A stretch of DNA of 64,000 nt from Postechiella sp039985655 (GTDB taxonomy: Bacteria; Bacteroidota; Bacteroidia; Flavobacteriales; Flavobacteriaceae). The translations under genes and the position numbers were made by a program. This document shows positions 9,537-18,681 of this stretch, in pieces; the first letter of the stretch is position 1; each line of letters begins with the position of its first letter. The stretch is taken from NCBI GenBank assembly GCA_039985655.1, contig JBDWSF010000004.1, forward strand, positions 62,001 through 126,000, in the 5' to 3' direction. The notes beneath the pieces were generated by a model. That model saw nothing but the letters and a program-made list of their open reading frames with translations. It was not told the DNA's origin and ran no database searches.

Positions 9537-10967
9537 ATGAGATTTATAAAGCTAATAGTATTGATGGTTTTGGCTTCTTTTACAGCTTGTAAACAACAAT
9601 CGGAAGTAAGTTGGATAAGTACTACTAACGATAGTCCTTGGATAGAGAAGACGTATACACTATTAGAAAATGATAATTCTTCGGATATAGTAATCACAAT
9701 CGACACCAATAAACAACAGCAAGAAATTACAGGTTTTGGAGGGTGTTTTAATGAATTAGGATGGGATGCATTAAGCATGGTAACTCCTGATGAAAAACAA
9801 CAAATTCTAAACGATTTATTCGATTCTATTTCAGGATGTAAATTCAATGTTTGTAGAATGCCTATTGGAGCTAATGACTATGCAGTAGATTGGTACAGCC
9901 ATAATGAAACACCTGAAGATTTTGCTATGGAAAATTTTTCTATAAACCGAGATAAAAAACGATTGGTTCCTTATATAAAAGAAGCACATAAAATAAATTC
10001 AGAAATAGAAGTTTGGGCGTCACCTTGGTGCCCACCGTCTTGGATGAAACACAGCAAACATTACGCATGTAAATCTAATCCAGAGTTTAACGATTTGCCT
10101 ATTGAATTAAGTTCTACTGAAGAATTGGTTTCCCGTTTTATTATGGAGCCCGATTATTTACAAGCTTATGCATTATACTTTTCAAAATTTATAAAATCCT
10201 ATAAAAAAGAAGGTATTACTATTAGTGCAGTTCATGTACAAAACGAGCCTAATTCAGCTCAAAACTTTCCGTCTTGTGTATGGAAGCCCCAAGATTTAGG
10301 CATTTTTATTGCAGATTATCTAGGGCCACAATTTAAAGCCGATAATTTAGATACGCCTATTTGGTTAGGTACCATCGAACGTCCACAAATTGAGCGTGTT
10401 GATGATGTTTTGGAATATAAAAACACTAAAGATTATGTGAAAGGTGTCGGTTTTCAATGGGCTGGAAAAGGTGTTATTGAAAAAGTTCATGCTAAATACC
10501 CAGACATGCAATTGATGCAAACCGAGACGGAGTGTGGAGATGGTTCTAATGATTGGAAAGCTGCCGAATATACCTTCAATCTTATGAAGCATTATTTTGA
10601 AAATGGTGCAAATTCATACATGTATTGGAATATGGTTTTAGATGAAACAGGGAAAAGTCAATGGGGTTGGAAACAAAACTCTATGATTTCTATTGATAGT
10701 AAAACTGGAGCGATTGTTTATAATCCAGAATTTTATTTAATGAAGCATCTAAGTGCTTTTGTGCCGCAAGGTTCAGTGAAATTATTAACAAGTGGAGATA
10801 CCGATGGTTCTATTACTTTCTTTAATGAACAAACTAACAAAGTTATTATACTTACATATAATAAAGAAGATGATACACGCTTACTAAATCTGAATATTAA
10901 TGGTCAAATTATAAAAGCAGAATTAGAGGCAAAATCATTTAACACCTTAGCTGTTAATTTAAATTAA
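9537..10967 (+). CDS. GH30 beta-glycosidase, lipoprotein
   Basis: Retaining GH30 enzyme of 476 residues; the family includes beta-1,6-glucanases, glucosylceramidases, beta-xylosidases and beta-fucosidases. The N-terminus is a lipoprotein signal with the Cys of SFTACKQQ. The mature part begins QEITGFGGCFNELGWDAL, the classic GH30 entry strand. The acid/base is Glu237 in VQNEPN; the nucleophile is in MQTETECG (Glu330 or Glu332). The C-terminal side beta-domain is present. It sits between GH3 and GH92, consistent with stepwise trimming of a branched glycan. Exact linkage cannot be deduced. Confidence 0.9.
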   Translation: MRFIKLIVLMVLASFTACKQQSEVSWISTTNDSPWIEKTYTLLENDNSSDIVITIDTNKQQQEITGFGGCFNELGWDALSMVTPDEKQQILNDLFDSISGCKFNVCRMPIGANDYAVDWYSHNETPEDFAMENFSINRDKKRLVPYIKEAHKINSEIEVWASPWCPPSWMKHSKHYACKSNPEFNDLPIELSSTEELVSRFIMEPDYLQAYALYFSKFIKSYKKEGITISAVHVQNEPNSAQNFPSCVWKPQDLGIFIADYLGPQFKADNLDTPIWLGTIERPQIERVDDVLEYKNTKDYVKGVGFQWAGKGVIEKVHAKYPDMQLMQTETECGDGSNDWKAAEYTFNLMKHYFENGANSYMYWNMVLDETGKSQWGWKQNSMISIDSKTGAIVYNPEFYLMKHLSAFVPQGSVKLLTSGDTDGSITFFNEQTNKVIILTYNKEDDTRLLNLNINGQIIKAELEAKSFNTLAVNLN

Positions 10968-10983
10968 AGATTCCTTTTGGAAT

Positions 10984-13323
10984 ATGAAATTGATACAAAA
11001 GCCATATAGAAAAATAACACATATTTTAAACAATACACTCTTGTATTGTTTAGTATTTTTTGTGGTTTCATGTACTTCTAAGATACCAGAAAAACAGCCT
11101 GTAGATTATATAAATCCTATGATAGGGGCTGTAACTTATGGGAAAAAGACAAAAGATGCTCATGGTTTTGGTAAAACTTTTCCAGGAGCAGCAACCCCTT
11201 TTGGACTGGTGCAACTAAGTCCAGATACATTTTCTGGTGGCGATAATGGTTCTGGATATTCTTATGAGCATCCTACTTTAGAAGGATTCAGTTTTACACA
11301 CATGAGCGGTGTAGGTTGGTTTGGAGATTTAGGTAACTTTCTAGTAACTCCAACAACAGGAAAATTAAATACAAACAGAGGTCTACCAAAACATCCCGAA
11401 GATGGATATCGTTCTCGGTTTTCACATGATACTGAAGTTACAAAGGCTGGATATTATGCCGTAACACTCGATGATTATAATGTTAAAGCAGAACTTACTG
11501 CAGCACCTAGAGCAGGAATTATTAGGTTCACATTTCCAAAAAGTGATAGTTCGCGTGTTCAAATAGATTTATCACGAAGAGTTGGTGGTACATCAACAGA
11601 GCAATACATAAAAGTTGAAAACGAAAACACGATTTCTGGTTGGATGAAATGTCCTCCCGAAGGTGGTGGTTGGGGAGCAGGAGCAGGAAATGCAGATTAT
11701 ACGGTTTATTTCTATTGTCAGTTTAGTAAACCTTTAAAAGATTTTGGATTTTGGAGTGCTGATATTCCAGATGTTCCCAGAAAAATGCGTTTTATTAGAA
11801 AGGATGATTACCAGTTGGCAGTAAAAAATGCTCAAATTTTTAAAAACGAAAAAGATATTCAAGGGAAACATGTAGGCTTTTATTCAAATTTTAAAACCGA
11901 AGAAGGCGAGCAAGTATTGATGAAAAGCGGAATTTCTTTTGTGAATGTGGAAGGCGCTAAAGAAAACTTAGAACACGATATAAACCATTGGGATTTTAAA
12001 AAAGTAGAAGAGCAAGCTCGTAATATGTGGAGCGATGTTATAAAAGATGTAACCGTTTCAGGTGGCACAGAAGCAGAAAAAACTATTTTCTACACGGCGA
12101 TGTATCATACCATGATTGACCCCAGAACATTTTCAGATGTTAATGGGAATTATATTGGAGCTGATAAAAAAGTACATCAAACAAAAGATTTCACATACCG
12201 TACTATCTTTAGTGGTTGGGATGTGTTTCGTTCACAATTTCCTTTACAAACGCTTATTAACCCAACATTGGTAAATGATGAGATTAATTCTTTGTTACAA
12301 ATGGCAGAATTAAGTGGTAGAGAGTATTTACCTCGTTGGGAAATGTTAAATTCCTATTCAGGTTGTATGTTGGGTAATCCTGCCGTATCAGTAATAGTAG
12401 ATGCTTATGAAAAGGGCATTAGAAATTACGATATTAATAAGGCATTTATGTATTCAAAAAACACCGTAGATAATACAGGGAATGGCACATTAGGATACAC
12501 ACACACAAACATTTCTAAAACATTAGAATACGCCTATACGGATTGGGCTTTAGGAACATTTGCTACATCGTTGAATAAACCAGAAATAGCAAAAGAATAT
12601 CTTCAAAAAAGTAAAAATTATTCCAATATTTGGAACGAAGAAGTTAATTGGTTTAGAGCTAAAGACAGCACAGGTACATGGCTCCCTTGGGAAGGAAAAA
12701 CAAAACACGGACAGGGTTGTATAGAAAGTAATCCGTTTCAACAAGGGTGGTTTGTTCCGCATGATATAGAAGGCTTAAAAACGTTGATGGGTGGAGAAGA
12801 ACCTTTTAAAAAGGAACTCATTTCGTTTTTTGAAAAAACCCCAGAAGATTTTCTTTGGAACAATTATTACAATCATCCCAATGAGCCAGTACATCATGTC
12901 CCTTTTATGTTGAATGAAGCTGGTGCCCCTCATTTAACTCAAAAAATTACGCGTCAAATTTGTAGTGATGCATACGGCACCGATGCATATGGGTTATGTG
13001 GAAACGAAGATGTTGGACAAATGTCTGCATGGTATGTATTAGCAGCCATGGGTATTCATCCTATTTGTCCTGGGGATAATGAATACCAAATAACAAGTCC
13101 TGTTTTTAATGACATTGAAATTAATTTAGACAGTGATTATTATTCAGGAAAAACCTTTAAAATTTTAGCAAAAAACAATTCCAAAGAAAATATTTATATA
13201 CAAGCTATGAGTTTAAATGGAAAACCTTTAAATAGGTTTTGGATAACACATGAGGAAATTATAAAAGGGGGCGTTTTGGAAATGGAAATGGGTTCTGAAC
13301 CTAGAACTAATTTAGTAAAGTAA
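10984..13323 (+). CDS. GH92 exo-alpha-mannosidase, lipoprotein (first copy)
   Basis: Calcium-dependent inverting exo-alpha-mannosidase. The lipoprotein signal ends at FVVSCTSK. The mature N-terminal sandwich begins VDYINPMIGA and includes FPGAATPFGLVQLSPDT and SFTHMSG; the catalytic domain has the family signature GNEDVGQMSAW with the conserved Glu675. Length (779 residues) is normal. GH92 enzymes act on alpha-1,2, 1,3 or 1,4 mannosides of N-glycans and alpha-mannans. A second, only distantly similar GH92 lies at 22666, so the two probably cut different linkages. Confidence 0.93.
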   Translation: MKLIQKPYRKITHILNNTLLYCLVFFVVSCTSKIPEKQPVDYINPMIGAVTYGKKTKDAHGFGKTFPGAATPFGLVQLSPDTFSGGDNGSGYSYEHPTLEGFSFTHMSGVGWFGDLGNFLVTPTTGKLNTNRGLPKHPEDGYRSRFSHDTEVTKAGYYAVTLDDYNVKAELTAAPRAGIIRFTFPKSDSSRVQIDLSRRVGGTSTEQYIKVENENTISGWMKCPPEGGGWGAGAGNADYTVYFYCQFSKPLKDFGFWSADIPDVPRKMRFIRKDDYQLAVKNAQIFKNEKDIQGKHVGFYSNFKTEEGEQVLMKSGISFVNVEGAKENLEHDINHWDFKKVEEQARNMWSDVIKDVTVSGGTEAEKTIFYTAMYHTMIDPRTFSDVNGNYIGADKKVHQTKDFTYRTIFSGWDVFRSQFPLQTLINPTLVNDEINSLLQMAELSGREYLPRWEMLNSYSGCMLGNPAVSVIVDAYEKGIRNYDINKAFMYSKNTVDNTGNGTLGYTHTNISKTLEYAYTDWALGTFATSLNKPEIAKEYLQKSKNYSNIWNEEVNWFRAKDSTGTWLPWEGKTKHGQGCIESNPFQQGWFVPHDIEGLKTLMGGEEPFKKELISFFEKTPEDFLWNNYYNHPNEPVHHVPFMLNEAGAPHLTQKITRQICSDAYGTDAYGLCGNEDVGQMSAWYVLAAMGIHPICPGDNEYQITSPVFNDIEINLDSDYYSGKTFKILAKNNSKENIYIQAMSLNGKPLNRFWITHEEIIKGGVLEMEMGSEPRTNLVK

Positions 13324-13329
13324 TATTAA

Positions 13330-14814
13330 ATGAAAATTATTATGAAGAAATTTGAGATAGGTCTTGCTTTATTAATACTAGCATGTGCGAATAATGTTTT
13401 TGCTCAAAAAACACCCAATATTGTTTATATAATATGTGATGATTTAGGGTATGGTGATGTGCAGGTGTTAAATCCTGAGAAAGGAAAAATTTTAACCCCA
13501 CAAATAGATGCCTTTGCAAAAGAATCTATGACGTTTACAGATGCGCACTCAGCATCTGCGGTATGTACACCTTCAAGATACGCTATTTTAACAGGGCGTT
13601 ATGCATGGCGTTCTAGACTACAAAAAGGAGTTTTAAGTGGAGGCGATGAATTAGAACCTTTAATAGCAGAGCAACTAGAAACTGTTCCTGCAATGCTTAA
13701 AAAAGCAGGTTACAATACAGCTGCTATTGGTAAATGGCATTTAGGGTTCAATTTCGTAAATGATAAAGGAGAATCTTATGAGATATATGACGGTAAAAAA
13801 ATATTAGGAGCGCCAATTGGGGCTACTGTACCAAATGGACCAATAACACGTGGTTTTGATTCTTACATTGGGTTTCATCATTCTAGAGTTATGGAAACAG
13901 TAATTAAAAATGATAAAGTGGTTGATAAAATGCCTCCTATAAAAATGTTACAATTTTTAGGCGACCATACTATTGATTACATTGATAAAGCATCTCAAGA
14001 AAAAGAACCTTTCTTCTTATACTTAGCACTTAATTCGCCACATAGTCCTGTTGTGCCTTCCAAAGAATGGCAAGGAAAAAGCGGTATGGGAGATTATGCT
14101 GATTTTGTTATGGAAACAGATGATGTTGTAGGTCGTGTTCTCGATGCTTTAAAGAAAAATGGAATAGCAGATAATACACTTGTATTTTTTACTAGTGATA
14201 ATGGGTGTTCTTACCCTGTTGCAAAAGGACATAAATTGGAAAAAGATTTTGGACATTATCCAAGCGCAAATTTTAGAGGCTATAAATCTGATATTTGGGA
14301 AGGCGGACATAGAATACCATTTATGGTACGATGGCCAGAAAAAATAGAAGCCAACTCTAAAAATGATAAATTAGTTTGTCAAACAAACTTAATGGCAACT
14401 TGTGCGGAAATTGTAGGTTTAAATGTTTCAAAGAATGTTGGGGTTGATTCGTATAGTATTTTACCAATGTTAAAGAATAAAAAAGCAAAAACAGATTATA
14501 ATCTTGTAGTACATCATTCTATAAATGGAAAATTTTCTATTCGTAATAAAAAATGGAAGTTAGAATTTACACCAGGTTCTGGTGGATGGACTAATCCGAA
14601 GGATAATATAGCAAGAACAAAAAACCTTCCAGAAATACAGTTGTATAATATGAAGTGCGATGAAGAAGAGACAACTAATGTTTATAATAAACATTCAAGA
14701 ATTGTAAAAAAATTAACTAAAAAATTAAAGCAAATCGTAGAAAACGGAAGAACAACATCTGGTGAATTTCAGGAGAATGATGTTGCAATCGATATTTTTA
14801 AAATCAATAAATAA
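13330..14814 (+). CDS. Sulfatase, family S1, secreted (third sulfatase)
   Basis: Formylglycine sulfatase of up to 494 residues. A second ATG at 13342 (MKKFEIGLALL) gives an equally good signal peptide ending at NVFAQ and may be the real start. The core begins PNIVYIICDDLGYGDVQVLN; C-T-P-S-R begins at Cys79 (numbered from 13330), followed by YAILTGRYAWR, then GKWHLGF and FTSDNGCSYP. The YGDVQ.LNPE..KI and GRYAWRSR signatures resemble galactose- or GalNAc-6-sulfatases of the S1_15 type; that assignment is tentative. The gene follows GH92 by 6 bases. Confidence 0.92.
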   Translation: MKIIMKKFEIGLALLILACANNVFAQKTPNIVYIICDDLGYGDVQVLNPEKGKILTPQIDAFAKESMTFTDAHSASAVCTPSRYAILTGRYAWRSRLQKGVLSGGDELEPLIAEQLETVPAMLKKAGYNTAAIGKWHLGFNFVNDKGESYEIYDGKKILGAPIGATVPNGPITRGFDSYIGFHHSRVMETVIKNDKVVDKMPPIKMLQFLGDHTIDYIDKASQEKEPFFLYLALNSPHSPVVPSKEWQGKSGMGDYADFVMETDDVVGRVLDALKKNGIADNTLVFFTSDNGCSYPVAKGHKLEKDFGHYPSANFRGYKSDIWEGGHRIPFMVRWPEKIEANSKNDKLVCQTNLMATCAEIVGLNVSKNVGVDSYSILPMLKNKKAKTDYNLVVHHSINGKFSIRNKKWKLEFTPGSGGWTNPKDNIARTKNLPEIQLYNMKCDEEETTNVYNKHSRIVKKLTKKLKQIVENGRTTSGEFQENDVAIDIFKINK

Positions 14815-14863
14815 TTACAAGAAATTAGTTCAATAAAACAATAAAATAAAACATAAAATCATC

Positions 14864-16177
14864 ATGAAAAAAGCAATTTTTATTTGTGTATTCGGTCTAT
14901 TAGCATTAACAGTTAAAGCACAACAATATACGTATCCAATGCCTGAGTATATACCTACTGAAGGAAATTTAGAGGCTAGAAAAGAGTTTCAGGACATGAA
15001 ATTTGGAATGTTTATTCACTGGGGCGTTTATAGCGTTTTAGGTGATGGCGAATGGGTGATGTATCAACAAAAAATCAAGCTTGATACGTATAAAAAATTG
15101 ACTAAATTTTTCAATCCTCAAGATTTTAATGCCAAAGAATGGGTGGCTATAGCAAAATCCGCAGGTATGAAATATATTACTATTACCTCAAGACACCATG
15201 ATAGTTTTAGCATGTTTGATACTAAGGCTACAGATTATGATATTATAGATGCAACACGATTTGATAGAGACCCTTTAAAAGAATTAGCTGAAGAATGTAA
15301 AAAAGAAGGCATCAAGTTAAACTTCTATTATTCGTTATTGGATTGGGCAAGGGAAGATTATGGTTTTGGTCATAAAATAATAGATGGCAAGCCTGTTGAT
15401 GCAGATTGGGATAAATATATTGAATTTATGAAAACGCAATTAACAGAGTTGCTTACTAATTATGGTGAAATAGGTTGCATTTGGTTTGATGGCCATTGGG
15501 AAAGAAAAAAAGCCAATTGGCGTTATAACGAGATATATTCATTAATTCACGAGTTAAGTCCAAATACGTTAATAGCCAACAATCACCATATTCAACCTAT
15601 TCCAGGTGAAGACCTTCAAACTTTTGAACGCGATTTACCAGGAGAAAATAAAGGCGGATATAGTAAAGGCGTAAAAGTGAGTCAGCTTCCTTTAGAATCT
15701 TGTGCAACTATGGGAAAAGCTTGGGGTTTCAATTTGAATGATAAAAAATATAAAACCACAAAACAACTTATTCACTTTTTAGTAAATGCAGCAGGAAAAA
15801 ATGGGAACCTATTATTAAATGTTGGTCCAATGCCTAATGGAGAAATTCAACCTGAATTTGTGCAAACGTTAAAAGAGATTGGTGAATGGACAACTAAATA
15901 TGGAGAAAGTATATATGGTACAAGAGGGAATGTTATTAAAACTCAAAAATGGGGGACTATAACAAAAAAAGATAACCTACTGTACATGCATATATTAAAC
16001 CCTACCAACGAACCTTATCTTTTTATACCTGAGTTAAAAGAGAAAATAGCATCGGTAACATCTTTTGATGGTAAAACTAAAATTAAGTTTAAACAGTTAA
16101 AAGAAGGCGTTTTTATTTATACGAAAGCAAATTCAAATAATGAAATAGACGACATTTTAAAACTTAGAATTAAATAA
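14864..16177 (+). CDS. GH29 alpha-L-fucosidase (second copy)
   Basis: Secreted retaining alpha-L-fucosidase of 437 residues. Signal peptide ends at TVKAQ. Family motifs: KFGMFIHWGVYSVLG near the N-terminus, TSRHHDSFSMFD, and the nucleophile Asp209 in CIWFDGHW, followed by AAGKNGNLLLNVGPMPNGE and GESIYGTRG. It keeps the WFDG motif, unlike the first GH29 at the left edge, which has YNDG, so the two are distant paralogues and probably not redundant. No acid/base can be named with certainty. It follows the third sulfatase after 49 bases. Confidence 0.93.
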   Translation: MKKAIFICVFGLLALTVKAQQYTYPMPEYIPTEGNLEARKEFQDMKFGMFIHWGVYSVLGDGEWVMYQQKIKLDTYKKLTKFFNPQDFNAKEWVAIAKSAGMKYITITSRHHDSFSMFDTKATDYDIIDATRFDRDPLKELAEECKKEGIKLNFYYSLLDWAREDYGFGHKIIDGKPVDADWDKYIEFMKTQLTELLTNYGEIGCIWFDGHWERKKANWRYNEIYSLIHELSPNTLIANNHHIQPIPGEDLQTFERDLPGENKGGYSKGVKVSQLPLESCATMGKAWGFNLNDKKYKTTKQLIHFLVNAAGKNGNLLLNVGPMPNGEIQPEFVQTLKEIGEWTTKYGESIYGTRGNVIKTQKWGTITKKDNLLYMHILNPTNEPYLFIPELKEKIASVTSFDGKTKIKFKQLKEGVFIYTKANSNNEIDDILKLRIK

Positions 16178-16198
16178 ATTATTAGCATAAAGTTTCAG

Positions 16199-18667
16199 AT
16201 GATAAAGTATAGTTTTTTAATTTTTATAGCCATTTGCTTTTTAGGAATTGAGCTTAATGCACAAGATGATGCTATTGTTTTAAAAGAAGGTATGGTAGTT
16301 GGTTCTATACAAAATGGAAGCCGTTCCGCTATTTTTACCAATCCTCTATTTTATAAATTCATTACAGGAAATTTTATCGAGCCTATAGTAAATGATTCGG
16401 TTGGTGTTAATAGACGAGGTGAAGTAGAACGATGGGAGGAAATAAAAGTAGACGAGAAGGCAGTTTTTAGAAGCCGAAAATTACGCGGAGGTTATTTATA
16501 CGTTACTTATGACGCACCCAAAGCTGAGATAAAAGTGCTTGAGATATCTGGACATTCAGAAGTATTTGTAAATGGTATTCCTCGTGGTGGAGATGTCTAT
16601 AATAGACATTTTGTTTTTCACCCTATAGAATTGAAACAAGGTAAAAACACTTTTTTAGTAAGAGGTGGAAGAGGACAGGTTAATATGAAGCTATTACCTG
16701 TTAAAAAATCAATTTCTTTGTTAAAAAGAGATATGACGAATGCTGATTTTATCACTACCGAAAGTGATGTCAAAATGGGATCTATTCGCATATTAAATGC
16801 AACAGCAAAAACGAAAAAAAACCTTCGAATAGTATCAGAATCTAATGGCGTGAAATTAGAAACAAAAGTAGCTTCTATTATTCCATTAACAATGCGGAAA
16901 GTACCTTATAAAGTACAAGATAATTATACGGAAAAAGACACTGTAAGAGTGTCTGTCAAATTATACGAAGGTTCAAAACTATTAGATGAAAGTTCTGTTT
17001 TATATCATGTTAGAACACCACAAGAACGGTATTCTAGAACATTCATATCAAAAATAGATGGAAGTCTTCAATATTTTTCGATTAGAGAAGGGGTTATTGA
17101 TTCTGACGAAAAACCTGCCATGTTTCTTTCATTGCATGGTGCTAATGTTGAAGCAAGAAATCAAGCTGTTCAATACAAACCAAAAGATTGGGGACATGTT
17201 GTTGCACCTACAAACAGAAGAAAATATGGTTTCAATTGGGAAGATTGGGGAAGAAAAGATGCTATGGAAGTACAAGAAATAGCCGAAAAAATGTATGGAA
17301 CAAACCCAAAACGAACGTATTTAACAGGACACTCAATGGGTGGTCATGGTACATGGCAATTAGGCGCTATATATCCAAACAAATGGGCTGCTATTTCGCC
17401 TATGGCAGGTTGGTATTCTTTGTTTTCTTATGCCAATAAAGAAAAAGAGGAAAACCCATCACCAATAGAAAATATGATAGCTAGTGCAAGTCATTCAAGC
17501 TATACTTTAGAACTGTCAAGAAACTATTTACATCATGGAATTTATATACAACACGGAGATGCCGATGATGTGGTATCTGTAGACCAAGCTCGATTTATGC
17601 GTAAGCATTTAAGTGAGTTTCATCCCGATTTCGCCTATCTTGAATATGAAGACAAAAAGCATTGGTTTGGGGTAGATTTCAGCAGTATATTCGATTATTT
17701 TAAGTGGCATACCATTCCTGATAATGGCGATGTTAAAAATTTTGAGTTTCGTACAGCAAGTCCAGGAGTTTCTTCAGAAAGTAGATATATAAGCTTATAT
17801 CAACAAGAAAATCAATTTGAATTTTGTGGCGTTAAAGTGAATCAAAATGTTAGAACCGAAAGACAAAAAAAGAAAAACGAAGTTCTAAAAAAACGTGAAA
17901 TTTCTATTGAAACTGAAAACTTAAAAAAGTTTAAAGTCGATTTAAAGCACACAATAAACTCAGATACTATTCAAGTAAAAATTGATGACACTGTTTTTGA
18001 TAACCTAGTTTCTTACAAAGAAAAAGATGTTTGGTTTGAAAAAGAAAATAAGAAGTGGACACTATCAGAAAAGCCTACAAATGGCTTTGAGAAAAACCCA
18101 TTACGATATGGAGCTTTTAAAGAGGCTTTTAACAATAACATGGTTTTTGTGTATGCTACAAAAGGAACAAAAAGTGAAAACGAATGGTCTTTTAACAAAG
18201 CACGTTTTGATGCCGAAACATTTTATTATAGAGGAAACGGTTCTATAGATGTTATTTCTGATAAAGAATTTTCTCTTAATAAATTTAAAGACCGATCTGT
18301 GATACTTTACGGAAATGCATCAACCAATGCAGCATGGAAATTATTACTTTCTGAGAGTCCTATTCAAGTAAAACGCGGGCAAATACGTGTTGGAAATAAA
18401 TCATTAAAAGGTGACGACTTTGCAATCTACTTTACATACCCTAGAAAAGATAGTAAAACAGCTTCTATTGGTGTTGTTTCTGGTTCAGGATTAGCAGGGT
18501 TTAATGCGACACAACCAAACAGGTATTTTTCTTCTGGTGCCAGTATTCCAGATGTCATGATTTTTACGCCATCAATCTATAAAGACGGCATTGAAGATGT
18601 AAAAGCTGCTGGTTATTTTGGAACAGATTGGAGTATTGAGAACGGAACTATTGAATGGGCAGATTAA
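16199..18667 (+). CDS. Large secreted alpha/beta-hydrolase, probable carbohydrate esterase or prolyl-oligopeptidase-like enzyme
   Basis: Secreted 822-residue protein. Signal peptide ends near IELNAQ. Residues about 30-290 look like beta-sandwich modules (one with WEEIKVDEKAVFRSRKLRGG, one with an FVNGIPRGGD jelly-roll). The alpha/beta-hydrolase core (about 300-510) has the nucleophile Ser379 in TGHSMGGHG, a candidate acid in HGDADDVV and a candidate His in EDKKHWFG. A long C-terminal region (510-822) of unclear fold follows. In a sulfated-glycan locus a role in removing acyl groups is the simplest inference, but peptidase activity cannot be excluded. Its last 13 bases overlap an upstream in-frame ATG of the GH20 gene. 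Confidence 0.75.
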   Translation: MIKYSFLIFIAICFLGIELNAQDDAIVLKEGMVVGSIQNGSRSAIFTNPLFYKFITGNFIEPIVNDSVGVNRRGEVERWEEIKVDEKAVFRSRKLRGGYLYVTYDAPKAEIKVLEISGHSEVFVNGIPRGGDVYNRHFVFHPIELKQGKNTFLVRGGRGQVNMKLLPVKKSISLLKRDMTNADFITTESDVKMGSIRILNATAKTKKNLRIVSESNGVKLETKVASIIPLTMRKVPYKVQDNYTEKDTVRVSVKLYEGSKLLDESSVLYHVRTPQERYSRTFISKIDGSLQYFSIREGVIDSDEKPAMFLSLHGANVEARNQAVQYKPKDWGHVVAPTNRRKYGFNWEDWGRKDAMEVQEIAEKMYGTNPKRTYLTGHSMGGHGTWQLGAIYPNKWAAISPMAGWYSLFSYANKEKEENPSPIENMIASASHSSYTLELSRNYLHHGIYIQHGDADDVVSVDQARFMRKHLSEFHPDFAYLEYEDKKHWFGVDFSSIFDYFKWHTIPDNGDVKNFEFRTASPGVSSESRYISLYQQENQFEFCGVKVNQNVRTERQKKKNEVLKKREISIETENLKKFKVDLKHTINSDTIQVKIDDTVFDNLVSYKEKDVWFEKENKKWTLSEKPTNGFEKNPLRYGAFKEAFNNNMVFVYATKGTKSENEWSFNKARFDAETFYYRGNGSIDVISDKEFSLNKFKDRSVILYGNASTNAAWKLLLSESPIQVKRGQIRVGNKSLKGDDFAIYFTYPRKDSKTASIGVVSGSGLAGFNATQPNRYFSSGASIPDVMIFTPSIYKDGIEDVKAAGYFGTDWSIENGTIEWAD

Positions 18668-18681
18668 CAAATAAGAGGAAC

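Noticed and set aside
9473..9847. 124-codon minus-strand frame across the GH3/GH30 junction
   Set aside because: Antisense to two well-supported genes and lacks recognisable protein features.
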